Assembly (NCBI RefSeq): GCF_003751805.1
Contig: NZ_RKHQ01000001.1
Span: 2,418,001-2,482,000, forward strand
Length of the DNA stretch: 64,000 nt
From: Salana multivorans
GTDB lineage: Bacteria > Actinomycetota > Actinomycetes > Actinomycetales > Beutenbergiaceae
Direction: 5' to 3'
Below the pieces are notes generated by a model, which ran no database searches, was not told where the DNA came from, and saw nothing but the letters and a program-made list of their open reading frames with translations. This document shows, piece by piece, positions 34,327-42,993 of the stretch. Made by a program: the position numbers and the translations under genes. The number at the start of each line of letters is the position of its first letter. Within the stretch, counting starts at the first letter, position 1.

Positions 34327-34340
34327 GCGCCTCTCGGCGC
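34327..34340 (+). promoter_or_regulatory. Second leader hairpin before whiB7-like start
   Basis: GCGCC, TCTC, GGCGC stem-loop, 38 bases before the ATG at 34379. It could be part of an alternative fold of the leader. Confidence 0.4.
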
Positions 34341-34378
34341 CATCAGACGAACACCCACGAACTTCCCGAGGACTCACC

Positions 34379-34714
34379 ATGTTCTCTGCCTTCACCGACA
34401 CGTCCGTGTCCGGCGGCTTCTCCACCCAGACCCTCACCCTTCCGGCGCTCCCCGCGCTCGACGTCGTAGCCGACCTCGACCTCGTGCTCCCGTGCCAGGT
34501 CCCCGGAACGATCGACCTCTGGTTCGCCGAGCGCGGTGACGACGTCGAGCGGGCCAAGGCCATGTGCCGCGAGTGCCCGTTACGCGCCGAGTGCCTCGCG
34601 GGCGCCGTCCGCCGGCAGGAGCCCTGGGGCGTCTGGGGCGGCGAGGTCTTCATCGACGGCGTCGTCGTCGCCCGCAAGCGAGGCCGCGGACGGCCTCGCA
34701 AGGTCGCGGCCTGA
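34379..34714 (+). CDS. whiB7: WhiB7/WblC-type transcriptional regulator
   Basis: A 111-residue WhiB-family protein. Fe-S cluster Cys are C39, C63, C66 and C72; the beta-turn is EPWGVWGGE and the C-terminus is the AT-hook RGRPRK (residues 103-108), the diagnostic feature of WhiB7. LPC-x-DLWFA and the spacing also match WhiB7. With the primary sigma factor it activates intrinsic antibiotic-resistance genes after translation stress, and its own gene. Position after uvrD2 is conserved (Rv3197A beside Rv3198c). One leucine (residue 68, in CPLRAEC) is encoded by TTA, rare at this GC content. Its long uORF-bearing leader suggests translation-sensing control. Confidence 0.93.
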   Translation: MFSAFTDTSVSGGFSTQTLTLPALPALDVVADLDLVLPCQVPGTIDLWFAERGDDVERAKAMCRECPLRAECLAGAVRRQEPWGVWGGEVFIDGVVVARKRGRGRPRKVAA

Positions 34715-34863
34715 CCGGCCGGACCGCCCCGCGCCCGCAGCGCGAGGCGGTCCGACCGCGTCGGGTCGGGACGCCGCAGACCGGGCCTCGGCGGCGCCGC
34801 GTCCGGCCCGATCCGATCCCACGGCCTCGCCCCCGCCCCTCCGGCGGGTGCGGGCCGCACCGC

Positions 34864-35046
34864 TCGACGACCACCCGGCCCGTGACCAGCGTCCGACCCG
34901 ACCCGGCCGTCGCTCACCTGGGCCGGTGTCCTCCCCGGCCCATGGCCACCCCGGTTCCTGAGCACCCCAGACCGGTGACTGCATCGCCCGGTGAGCTCGT
35001 CCGACCCGGTGACGGCACCGTTCGACGACCACCCGGCCCGTGACCA
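34864..35046 (+). repeat. 25-bp exact direct repeat, copies 158 bp apart
   Basis: Bases 34864-34888 and 35022-35046 are identical (begins TCGACGACCACC, ends CCCGTGACCA). Sequence between is built of similar GACC/CCCGG words, suggesting a decayed longer repeat. Confidence 0.65.
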
Positions 35047-35080
35047 CCCGGCCCGTTGCTCACCCCGGCCCGCACCCGGC

Positions 35081-35110
35081 CCGGCGACCGCCCGTCCGGC
35101 GACCGCCCGT
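35081..35110 (+). repeat. 15-bp tandem duplication
   Basis: CCGGCGACCGCCCGT twice in tandem at 35081-35095 and 35096-35110. Confidence 0.7.
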
Positions 35111-35131
35111 CCGACCCGACCGGTTCGTCGC

Positions 35132-36265
35132 TCACCCCACCCGGCCCTCCGTCTCGACACAGGCCCCGCACCCGCACCTCGGGTGCGGGGCCCACGCGCG
35201 CGTCACCGGCACGGTGCGCGCCCCGAGCTCCAGCGTCCGGCCGGCGAGACTCGGGTCGCGGCCGTCGAGCGCGTCGAGCACCTCGAGCGCGGCCGTCGCC
35301 GCCCCGAGCGCGTGAAGAGTCGGCCCGAGCTGCGCGGGTCGAGCCCCGGCGAGCTGTGTCGCGAGAGCCGGCCAGTGCGGGTCGAGGTCGGTCCGCGTGA
35401 GGTCCAGGCAGCGCAGGCACGCGTCCCGGCCCGGCCGCACGAGCGGCCCGACGACGACGTCGATCTCCCGCGTCACCACCGAGAGGTGCGGCATGTCCTC
35501 CCGGACGAGCCCGCTCGACCGGAACGGCACCGCGACGCGCGACTCCACGAGCACGACGACGTCCGGCGCGACCGCGCCCAGCCGCACGGTCGGGTCGACG
35601 GCGCGGAGGCGTGCGACCGCGACCTCCGCCCACGGCCGGCCGACCTCGTGCACCGCGAACCCGGCGTCCGACGCGGCGACGGCTCCCTCCGCGACCAGGC
35701 CGAGCCGCCCGACGCCCTCCCGGGCGAGATGGTCCAGCACGGCGAGCCCCAGCGCGCCGGAGCTGTCGTCCGCGACGACGGCCACCTCGGCTCCCCGCCG
35801 CCGGCTCGCTCCCACGGCGGTGCCGGCCCGCCACAGCGTCGCCAGGGTCTCCGCGCGTCCGCGGCCCTCGCGGCGGGACCCGACCGGCCCGACCTCGGGC
35901 GGCTCCGCCGGTTCGACCAGGCTCCCGTGCCGCCGCAGGTGCTCGACGATGGCGCTCGCCCGCCGCGGATCCACCCCGTGCTGCCGGACGACCTGTCGGA
36001 GCGGCACCTCACGGAGCCGCGGCCAGGCGAGCGAGTCGACGAACCGCTGCTCGCGCTGGCTCAGCCCGTCGAGGACGAGCGCGAGGCGAGGGTCGGTGCC
36101 GATCTGCGTCTGGCCCCGCGCGCGCCACAGCGGGACGAGGCCGGGGCGCAGCGTCGGGGCGCACGGCGGTCGCGCGCGGGAGGGGGGCACGATGGTGACC
36201 GTCCGGGGGGTCGGCTGGACGGTCGCGACCGAGGGCGGGTCGTGAGCGACCGGGAGGGCTGTCAT
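35132..36265 (-). CDS. ThiF-like / TOMM leader-peptide-binding-like protein
   Basis: A 377-residue protein. The N-terminal 130 residues look like a winged-helix-type module (LSQREQRFVDSLAWPRLREVPLRQVVRQHGVDPRRASAIVEHLRRHG), followed by a Rossmann-like ThiF/E1 half (VAVVADDSSGALGLAVLDHLAREGVGRLGLV, then VVVGPLVRPGRDACLRCLDLTRTD). Paired Cys (CLRC, and CGCGAC at the C-terminus) could bind zinc. The E1 adenylation motif GxGxxG is degraded. Members occupy this place in actinobacteria (Rv3196 neighbourhood) without thiazole-peptide genes, so a TOMM role is not implied. CACGAT lies six bases before the ATG. Confidence 0.75.
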   Translation of the reverse strand: MTALPVAHDPPSVATVQPTPRTVTIVPPSRARPPCAPTLRPGLVPLWRARGQTQIGTDPRLALVLDGLSQREQRFVDSLAWPRLREVPLRQVVRQHGVDPRRASAIVEHLRRHGSLVEPAEPPEVGPVGSRREGRGRAETLATLWRAGTAVGASRRRGAEVAVVADDSSGALGLAVLDHLAREGVGRLGLVAEGAVAASDAGFAVHEVGRPWAEVAVARLRAVDPTVRLGAVAPDVVVLVESRVAVPFRSSGLVREDMPHLSVVTREIDVVVGPLVRPGRDACLRCLDLTRTDLDPHWPALATQLAGARPAQLGPTLHALGAATAALEVLDALDGRDPSLAGRTLELGARTVPVTRAWAPHPRCGCGACVETEGRVG

Positions 36266-36360
36266 GGCGCGATCGTGCCACGCTTGACACCGTCAGCGAC
36301 GCCCCTGTGGACGGCGCCCTGTGGACCTAGCCGGCCGGGCGCCGACCGGACCGGCGCTGC

Positions 36361-37758
36361 CTACCGGTCCCCGCCATCCTCGCGGTGCCCGTCGTGCTCG
36401 TCGCCGCCCGACTCCGGCTCGCCGGAGAGGAGCTGCTCCAGGGCGGCGTCCATCTCGGCGTCGGCGGCCTTCGCCGCCTCGCGACGGGCGAGGAACGCGG
36501 CGCCGTCGTCCAGGTCCTCCGAGCGGGGCAGGATGTCCGGGTGCTCCCAGAGCGCCTCGCGGGCGGCGGGGCCGCCCTCGTCGTGCAGCGCCGCCCAGAG
36601 CGCCGCGGCCTCGCGGAGCTTGCGGGGACGGAGCTGGAGGCCGACGAGGCTGGAGAACACGTGCTCGGCCGGGCCGCCGGCGGCGCGGCGGCGGCGCAGC
36701 ATCTCCCGCAGCGGCACGGCGTGCGCCAGGTGCGGGGCGACGGCCCGCCCCGTCACGTCCTCGACCCACCCCTCGACCAGCGCGAGCGCCGTCTCCAGCC
36801 GGTCGAGCGCACCGGCCTGCTCCGGCGTGCGCTCGACGGCGAAGATCTCCCCGCCCGAGAGCGCGGAGCGCAGGGCCTCGGGGTCGGTCACGTCGATGCT
36901 GCGGACGGCCTCCTCCATGGCGTCGACGTCGATCGCGATGCCGCGGGCGTACTCCTCCACGAGGCCGAGGATGTGGTGGCGCAGCCACGGGACGTGCGCG
37001 TAGAGCCGGGCGTGGGCCGCCTCGCGGACGGCGAGCAGGTGCAGCACCTCCTCCGGCGCCGCGTCGAGGCCAGCGGCGAACTCCTCGACGTTCGTCAGCA
37101 CGAGCGCGGTGCCGTGCCCGTCGACGAGCGGCAGCCCGGTGTCGGAGGTGCCGAACACCTCGCGCGCGAGCGTCCCGGCCGCCTGGCCGACCTGCATCCC
37201 GAACACGGTTCCGCCGAGCGAGCGCAGCATCTGCGCGCCGCCGCCGGCGATCGGCATCGTCTCGTGCTGGGAGGTGATCGCCCCGACGAGCGCCTCGGCG
37301 ATCGAGCTGGCGACGGGCTGGGTCAGCCGCTTCCAGACCTCCAGCGTCCCCTCGACCCACTGCGCGCGGCTCCACGCGGAGCGACTCCCACCGGCGGGCG
37401 GGAGGTCGGTCGCGGCGTCGAGCCAGAGGTCGGCGACGGACAGCGCGGTCGTCGCTCGCGACGCCTGGGCCGCCGTGAGGCTGGGGTCGCCGCCGGTGTG
37501 TGCCACCTGCCGGGCGACGTCGTGCGCGAGCGACCAGTTGACGCCGTCCACGCCCGAGCCGGACATCATCCGCTGCATCTGGCCCATCATCGCCTGGAGC
37601 GAGGCCGGGTCGGTCGGCAGCCCGGTCGTCCGGGCGAGCTGCTCCGGGTCGAACCCGCTGGCCTCCAGCGCGGACATGGCCTCGCGGGCCCCCTCCTCGC
37701 CGAGCATCTGGCGCAGGAGCATCTCCCAGCTCTGCCGGGCGGCGTCGTCCTCAGGCAT
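36361..37758 (-). CDS. DUF2342 zinc-dependent metalloprotease family protein
   Basis: A 465-residue protein of the actinobacterial zincin-like family often annotated as putative hydrolase (Rv3195 type). Family landmarks: WSLAHDVARQVA near the N-terminus, QVGQAAGTLAREVFG, HLLAVREAAHARLYAHVPWLRHH (the metalloprotease-like helix, lacking a strict HExxH) and the SGGEIFAVERTPEQ segment; the tail is acidic. The ATG at 37758 has GAGGAG six bases upstream; the open frame beyond it has no coding pattern. Divergent from the ylbL-like gene. Proteolytic activity has not been shown for the family. Confidence 0.85.
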   Translation of the reverse strand: MPEDDAARQSWEMLLRQMLGEEGAREAMSALEASGFDPEQLARTTGLPTDPASLQAMMGQMQRMMSGSGVDGVNWSLAHDVARQVAHTGGDPSLTAAQASRATTALSVADLWLDAATDLPPAGGSRSAWSRAQWVEGTLEVWKRLTQPVASSIAEALVGAITSQHETMPIAGGGAQMLRSLGGTVFGMQVGQAAGTLAREVFGTSDTGLPLVDGHGTALVLTNVEEFAAGLDAAPEEVLHLLAVREAAHARLYAHVPWLRHHILGLVEEYARGIAIDVDAMEEAVRSIDVTDPEALRSALSGGEIFAVERTPEQAGALDRLETALALVEGWVEDVTGRAVAPHLAHAVPLREMLRRRRAAGGPAEHVFSSLVGLQLRPRKLREAAALWAALHDEGGPAAREALWEHPDILPRSEDLDDGAAFLARREAAKAADAEMDAALEQLLSGEPESGGDEHDGHREDGGDR

Positions 37759-37875
37759 GGCGTGCTCCTCGTCTCGCACGGGGGCTCGCGCCCCGGGGGT
37801 GTCGCCAACGCTAACCCCGCCGGGGCGGCTCGGCGCCGGAGCGCACGCCGATTTCGCTTGCCGCACAATGGACGC

Positions 37876-39003
37876 GTGAGTCAGCCCCCCGCGCCGCGAC
37901 CCGTTGCGTCAACCCCGAGGTTCGCGCCGCTCCCGCTGCCCGACCCGTGGTGGGACCGCATCCCCGCCGTGACGCTCACGCTCGGGCTCGTGCTCGCGGT
38001 GCTGCTCGCCCTCGGTCTCGTCGTTCCCGTGCCGTACGCGGTCCGGATGCCCGGCCCGACCGTCGACACGCTCGGCGAGGTGGACGACGAGCCGCTCATC
38101 TCCATCTCCGACGCCGAGACCTACCCGTCGGACGGCCAGCTCCGGCTCACGACCGTCTCGGCGTCGGGCGGCCCCGACTACCCCGTCTTCATGCTCCGGG
38201 CGCTGCAGGGGTTCTTCGACCCGGCCTCGTCCGTGCTGCCGCGGGAGGCGATCTTCCCGGAGAACCAGACGGCGGAGGAGGCCAAGGAGCAGAGCCAGGC
38301 GCAGATGACGTCCTCCCAGGAGAACGCCACCGCCGCGGCGCTCACGGCGCTCGGCTACGAGGTGCCCGCGGACCTCGTCGTCGCCGGCGTCGTCGAGGAC
38401 GGTCCGGCGGTCGGCGCGATCGAGGTCGACGACGTCATCGAGTCCGTCGAGATCGACGGCGTCGTCACCGAGACCGCGACGTTCCCCGACCTTCTCGGGC
38501 TCCTCGACCGGACGCCGCCGGGCACGCCGATCACCCTCACCCTCGACCGCGCGGGCACCCGCGCGTCCGCGGAGCTGACCACCGGCGACGACGGGGCGGG
38601 CGGCTCCGTCATCGGCGTCCTCATCGACCCCGACTTCCACTTCCCGGTGAACGTCGCCATCCAGATCCACGACATCGGCGGGCCGTCGGCCGGCACCATG
38701 TTCGCCCTCGGGATCATGGAGCTGCTCACCCCGGGCGACGCCACCGGCGGCCACGTCATCGCCGGCACCGGCACCATCGACCTCGAGGGCAACGTCGGAC
38801 CGATCGGCGGGATCGTGCAGAAGATGAACGGCTCGCTGCGGGACGGCGCCGAGTTCTTCCTCGCGCCGGTCGCGAACTGCGGCGACGTCGCCGGTCACGT
38901 CCCCGGTGATCTGCGAGTCGTCGCGGTCGGGACGCTCGAGGAGGCGTGGGCCGCCGTGCAGGCGATCGGCACCGGCGACGCGGCGGACCTGCCGAGCTGC
39001 TGA
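37876..39003 (+). CDS. YlbL-like PDZ/Lon-type (S16) membrane protease
   Basis: A 375-residue protein with one N-terminal transmembrane helix (VTLTLGLVLAVLLALGLVV), a PDZ domain in the middle (DLVVAGVVEDGPAVGAIEVDDVIESV) and a C-terminal Lon-like S16 domain. The catalytic dyad is visible: Ser in GGPSAGTMFALG and Lys in GGIVQKMNGS. Family members take part in envelope quality control and, in Bacillus, checkpoint recovery (YlbL). GTG 37876 is preceded by CACAAT at six bases. The position beside DUF2342 and PPA1309/UPF0182 is the conserved Rv3195-Rv3193c arrangement. Confidence 0.9.
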   Translation: MSQPPAPRPVASTPRFAPLPLPDPWWDRIPAVTLTLGLVLAVLLALGLVVPVPYAVRMPGPTVDTLGEVDDEPLISISDAETYPSDGQLRLTTVSASGGPDYPVFMLRALQGFFDPASSVLPREAIFPENQTAEEAKEQSQAQMTSSQENATAAALTALGYEVPADLVVAGVVEDGPAVGAIEVDDVIESVEIDGVVTETATFPDLLGLLDRTPPGTPITLTLDRAGTRASAELTTGDDGAGGSVIGVLIDPDFHFPVNVAIQIHDIGGPSAGTMFALGIMELLTPGDATGGHVIAGTGTIDLEGNVGPIGGIVQKMNGSLRDGAEFFLAPVANCGDVAGHVPGDLRVVAVGTLEEAWAAVQAIGTGDAADLPSC

Positions 39004-39056
39004 CGCCCGACGTCCGACGTCCGCGCCGGGTGGGCGTCCGACGTCCGCGCCGCGCG

Positions 39057-39635
39057 TCAGCTCAGCGTCGCGCGCAGCGCGGCGACGAGGCCGGGCACGG
39101 CATCCTGGCCGCCCGCGACCTCGAGGTCGTCGTCGTGTCCGCGGGCCCGGATCGCGCACCACGACTCGCCCGTGCGCAGCACACCGGCCGCGAGCCGGAC
39201 GTCCTCGGCGCCCGGGTGCGCCGCGAGCCGCGCCACGGCCTCGTCCTCGCTGAGATCGCCGGGCAGGTCGGCCTCGGCGTCGGGCGGGACGACGAGACGC
39301 TCGACGACGACGGCGGCGCCGTCGACCGCGTCCGGCCACGCGAGCTGCGCGAGCAGCGACTCCAGCGAGTCGGCCTCCGGCAGGCCCTCCTGCTCGATGG
39401 CGAGGAGGTGGTGGGGGTCGTCGACCCGCGTCCCGGCCGGCAGGAGCGTGGCGATCGCGGGGTCGGCGGCCAGGGCGCGCGCCGTGTTGACCAGCGCGAA
39501 GACCCGGACCGGGCCGTCCCAGCCGCCGGCCGAGACGTGCACCTCGGTCTCGTGGACGCAGCGCGCGAGCGCGACGAGGGTCGGGTCGAGGCCGTCGACG
39601 GGGGAGGAGCCCGGGGAGGGGACGGGGGAGGTCAT
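39057..39635 (-). CDS. PPA1309 family protein
   Basis: A 192-residue protein of the PPA1309 family, restricted to actinobacteria and without known function. Recognisable segments: LDPTLVALARCVHETEVHVSAGGWD, VRVFALVNTARALAADPA, HHLLAIEQEGLP and DVRLAAGVLRTGESWCAIRARGHDDDLEVAGG. No signal, membrane segment or catalytic motif. It lies between ylbL and UPF0182, as in relatives. GAGACT lies six bases before the ATG. Confidence 0.85.
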   Translation of the reverse strand: MTSPVPSPGSSPVDGLDPTLVALARCVHETEVHVSAGGWDGPVRVFALVNTARALAADPAIATLLPAGTRVDDPHHLLAIEQEGLPEADSLESLLAQLAWPDAVDGAAVVVERLVVPPDAEADLPGDLSEDEAVARLAAHPGAEDVRLAAGVLRTGESWCAIRARGHDDDLEVAGGQDAVPGLVAALRATLS

Positions 39636-39791
39636 GCCGTCAGTCTCACAGGCGCGCGCCGATCATGGGAAACTTGAGGGCCGCGACCGTCGTTGACCCC
39701 TGGAACGCGCCGGCACTGCTCAGCACCGCAGGCGCCAAGCCTCGGTGAGACGACCGCGGCCTGACACCGTCCCGACCGAAGGACCATTGAC

Positions 39792-42700
39792 GTGACCTCC
39801 GCTGCCACGGCCACCAAGTCCCCCCGGCGATCCGCGCTCGGCCCGACGATCATCGTCCTGGCCGTCATCGTCGTCGCCTTCTTCCTCGCCTCCGGGCTCG
39901 TCACCGAGTGGCTGTGGTTCGACCAGCTCGGGGTGTCGCAGGTGCTGCGCACCCAGTGGGTGAGCCGGGCGGTGCTCTTCCTCATCGGCCTCCTCGTCCT
40001 CGGCGGGGCGGTCTACCTCAACCTGCAGCTCGCCTACCGGTCGCGGCCGGTGTACGCACCGACGACGCCCGAGCAGCGCAACCTCGACCGGTATCGCGAG
40101 GCGATCGAGCCGCTGCGCCGGGTCGCGCTCATCGCCGTGCCCGTCGTGCTCGGCCTGTTCGGCGGGATCGCGGCGAACTCGCAGTGGCAGACGATGCTGC
40201 TCTGGCTCAACGGGGAGCCGTTCGGCGAGGTCGACCCGCAGTTCGGGATCGACCTGTCCTTCTACACCTTCACCCTGCCGGCCGTCCGGTTCTGGGTCTC
40301 CTTCCTCATGGCGGCGGTGTTCCTCGCGGCGGTCGGGGCCCTCGTCACGCACTACCTCTACGGCGGCCTCCAGGTGGTGCCGGAGGCCGGCATGACGCGC
40401 GCCGCCCGGATCCACCTCGGCGTGCTCGCGGCCGTGTTCGCGCTCCTGCTCGGCGTGTCCTACTGGCTCGACCGGTACTCGCTGCTCAGCCAGGAGCGCG
40501 ACCGGTTCGACGGCGCCGGGTACACCGACATCCACGCCGTGCTGCCCGGTCGGGAGATCCTCGCCGGGATCGCCGTCGTCGTCGCCGTCATGTTCGTCGT
40601 CGCGACGCTGCGCGGGACGTGGAAGCTGCCGGCCGTCGCCGTCGGGCTCATGGTCGTGGCCGCCATCGTCATCGGCGGGATCTACCCGGCGCTCATCCAG
40701 CGCTTCCAGGTCGTCCCGAACGAGCAGCGCCTCGAGCAGCCGTTCATCCAGCGCAACATCGACGCCACCCTGACGGCGTACGGGCTGGAGGACGTGAAGA
40801 AGATCAAGTACGACGCGACGCTCGACCCGGAGGCCGGCGCGCTGCGCGAGGACGCCGAGTCGACCGCGAGCATCCGCCTCATGGACCCGACGATCATCTC
40901 GCCGACGTTCCGCCAGCTCCAGCAGATCCGTCAGTACTACACGTTCCCGAAGGACCTGTCGGTCGACCGCTACGAGCTCGACGGCACCAGCCAGGACACG
41001 GTCATCTCGGTCCGCGAGCTCAACCTCGACGGGCTGCGGGAGAGCAACTGGGTCAACAACCACACGATCTACACCCACGGGTACGGCGTCGTCGCCGCGT
41101 ACGGGAACACGGCCCGGGCGGACGGCCAGCCGAGCTTCTTCGAGGGGGACATCCCCAGCCAGGGCCTGCTCGGTGACTACGAGCCGCGGATCTACTTCGG
41201 CCAGGAGTCGCCGGTCTACTCGATCGTCGGCGCGCCGGAGGGCAGCGAGCCCCGCGAGGTCGACTACCCGAGCGACGAGGACGCCGGCGAGGTCAAGACG
41301 ACCTACACCGGCGACGGCGGTCCCGTCGTCGACAACCTCTTCCTCAAGACGCTGTTCGCGCTCAAGTTCGGCAGCCAGGAGATCCTCTTCTCCGACAGCG
41401 TGACGCCGGTCTCCCAGGTGCTGTGGGACCGCGACCCGCGCGTGCGGGTGGAGAAGGTCGCGCCGTTCCTCACCGTCGACTCGCGCACCTACCCGGCCGT
41501 CGTCGACACCGACGGCGACGGGACGAAGGAGGTCGTCTGGATCGTCGACGCGTACACGACGTCGAACGACTACCCCTACTCCAAGCGCGAGCAGCTCCAG
41601 GACGCGACGATCGACTCCTCGCTCATCGGCGCCGACGGCCAGGCGCAGATCGTGACCTCGCTGCCGGAGTCGGTCAACTACATCCGCAACTCGGTCAAGG
41701 CCGTGGTGAACGCCTACGACGGTTCCGTCACGCTCTACGCGTGGGACACCGAGGACCCGGTCCTGGCGTCGTGGTCGAAGGTGTACCCCGGGCTCGTCGA
41801 GCCCTACACGGAGATGTCGGGCGACCTCATGTCGCACGTGCGCTACCCCGAGGACATGTTCAAGGTGCAGCGCACCATCCTCAACCGCTACCACGTGACC
41901 GACGCCCAGCAGTTCTTCACGCAGGCCGACTTCTGGCGGACCCCGAGCGATCCGACCGAGACGGGCTCGACGCCGCAGCCGCCCTACTACCTCACGCTGC
42001 GGATGCCCGACCAGGACGAGTCGGCGTTCTCGCTCACGACGTCCTTCATCCTCGACGACGACCAGCGCAACGTGCTGCGCGGCTTCGCCGCCGTCGACGG
42101 CGACGCTGGCGGCGAGGCGGGGGTCAAGGCCGACGGCTACGGGACGATCCGGCTCCTCGAGGTCGCCTCGGGCACGGCCGTGCCCGGACCCGGTCAGGTG
42201 CAGAACAACTTCAAGTCCGACCAGGATGCCGCGAACATCCTCAACATCCTCAACAGCCAGGGCTCGCAGGCCGTGAGCGGCAACCTGCTGACGCTGCCCG
42301 TCGGCGGCGGCTTCCTCTACGTCCAGCCGGTGTACGCGCAGGCGTCGTCCGGGACCAGGTACCCGCTCCTGCGGTACGTCCTCGTGGCGTTCGGTGACAA
42401 GGTCGGGTTCGCGACGACGCTCGACGAGGCGCTCAACCAGGTGTTCGAGGGAGAGTCGGGGGCCGAGGCCGGCGATGCCGGCGTCGAGCCGATCGAACCG
42501 ATCGAGCCCGGGGAGGACGGGGAGCCGACCGAGCAGCCGACGGACGGTGCGACGCCCAGCCCGACGCCGACCGCGACGTCCGCGACGCCCGGGTCGTCCG
42601 GGTCGGGCGACTTCGACCTGTCGACGCCCGGCGGGCGGCTGGGGCAGGCGCTCGCGGACGCCAAGGAGGCGATGGACGCCTCGCGCCAGGCGCAGGTCGA

Positions 42701-42797
42701 CGGTGACTGGGCTGCGTACGGCCGGGCGCAGGACGCCCTAAACGAGGCGCTCGGCCGCGCGATCACGGCGCAGGAGGAGCTCGACGCCGCCGGGTGA
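39792..42797 (+). CDS. UPF0182 family large membrane protein
   Basis: A 1001-residue protein (Rv3193c type). Seven hydrophobic helices occupy the first 300 residues, starting with IIVLAVIVVAFFLASGLVTEWLWF; the large extracytoplasmic part contains family motifs such as NYIRNSVKAVVNAYDGSVTLY and MRMPDQDESAFSLTTSFI-like text. The C-terminus is a Pro/Thr/Ser-rich linker followed by a helical segment (RLGQALADAKEAMDASRQAQVDGDWAAYG). Function is unknown. The GTG at 39792 has GAAGGA nine bases upstream, and a 156-bp gap with TTGACC near 39694 precedes it. Confidence 0.92.
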   Translation: MTSAATATKSPRRSALGPTIIVLAVIVVAFFLASGLVTEWLWFDQLGVSQVLRTQWVSRAVLFLIGLLVLGGAVYLNLQLAYRSRPVYAPTTPEQRNLDRYREAIEPLRRVALIAVPVVLGLFGGIAANSQWQTMLLWLNGEPFGEVDPQFGIDLSFYTFTLPAVRFWVSFLMAAVFLAAVGALVTHYLYGGLQVVPEAGMTRAARIHLGVLAAVFALLLGVSYWLDRYSLLSQERDRFDGAGYTDIHAVLPGREILAGIAVVVAVMFVVATLRGTWKLPAVAVGLMVVAAIVIGGIYPALIQRFQVVPNEQRLEQPFIQRNIDATLTAYGLEDVKKIKYDATLDPEAGALREDAESTASIRLMDPTIISPTFRQLQQIRQYYTFPKDLSVDRYELDGTSQDTVISVRELNLDGLRESNWVNNHTIYTHGYGVVAAYGNTARADGQPSFFEGDIPSQGLLGDYEPRIYFGQESPVYSIVGAPEGSEPREVDYPSDEDAGEVKTTYTGDGGPVVDNLFLKTLFALKFGSQEILFSDSVTPVSQVLWDRDPRVRVEKVAPFLTVDSRTYPAVVDTDGDGTKEVVWIVDAYTTSNDYPYSKREQLQDATIDSSLIGADGQAQIVTSLPESVNYIRNSVKAVVNAYDGSVTLYAWDTEDPVLASWSKVYPGLVEPYTEMSGDLMSHVRYPEDMFKVQRTILNRYHVTDAQQFFTQADFWRTPSDPTETGSTPQPPYYLTLRMPDQDESAFSLTTSFILDDDQRNVLRGFAAVDGDAGGEAGVKADGYGTIRLLEVASGTAVPGPGQVQNNFKSDQDAANILNILNSQGSQAVSGNLLTLPVGGGFLYVQPVYAQASSGTRYPLLRYVLVAFGDKVGFATTLDEALNQVFEGESGAEAGDAGVEPIEPIEPGEDGEPTEQPTDGATPSPTPTATSATPGSSGSGDFDLSTPGGRLGQALADAKEAMDASRQAQVDGDWAAYGRAQDALNEALGRAITAQEELDAAG

Positions 42798-42818
42798 GCC
42801 AGCCCACAGCCCCGCGAT

Positions 42819-42847
42819 TTGGTTCCTCACGATCCGTGACGTAACGT
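42819..42847 (+). promoter_or_regulatory. Promoter of the initiator tRNA
   Basis: TTGGTT (42819-42824), 17-bp spacer, TAACGT (42842-42847), 11 bases before the tRNA 5' end: a good primary-sigma promoter. Confidence 0.7.
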
Positions 42848-42858
42848 AGAGGAGCCGA

Positions 42859-42935
42859 CGCGGGGTGGAGCAGCTCGGTAGCTCGCCGGGCTCATAACCC
42901 GGAGGTCGCAGGTTCAAATCCTGCCCCCGCTACCA
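42859..42935 (+). tRNA. Initiator tRNA-fMet (CAU)
   Basis: A 77-nt tRNA with encoded CCA. Anticodon CAT at 42893-42895. Initiator hallmarks: three G-C pairs at the base of the anticodon stem (GGG ... CCC) and an unpaired first acceptor position (C1 opposite T72), the actinobacterial form of the mismatch recognised by the formyltransferase. The T-loop reads GGTTCAAATCC. It has its own promoter and a strong terminator. Confidence 0.97.
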
Positions 42936-42959
42936 GTGTCCTGTCGCAGGACATCGGCA

Positions 42960-42993
42960 AAGGCCCGAACCCACGGATGTGGGTTCGGGCCTT
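42960..42993 (+). terminator. Terminator after tRNA-fMet, perfect 15-bp stem
   Basis: Left arm 42960-42974 (AAGGCCCGAACCCAC), 4-base loop, right arm 42979-42993 exact complement ending CCTT, 24 bases after the tRNA end. Confidence 0.9.

Larger units (their letters stand above)
34715..35131. other. Gene-free gap with repeats between whiB7-like gene and ThiF-like gene
   Basis: About 415 bp with no convincing gene on either strand; long open frames here are high-GC artefacts of low complexity. It holds a 25-bp exact direct repeat and a 15-bp tandem duplication (separate entries). Confidence 0.55.

Noticed and set aside
34249-35160. Minus-strand 303-codon frame over the whiB7-like gene and following gap
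   Set aside because: Gly/Arg/Ala repeats only; opposite a clear WhiB gene and intergenic repeats.
35132-36265. Thiazole/oxazole-modified peptide (TOMM) biosynthesis cluster
   Set aside because: Only the ThiF-like protein is present; no YcaO, dehydrogenase or precursor peptide nearby, and the gene belongs to a conserved housekeeping neighbourhood.
42859-42935. Integration site (attB) at tRNA-fMet
   Set aside because: No integrase nearby and no second copy of the tRNA 3' end was noticed in the window.
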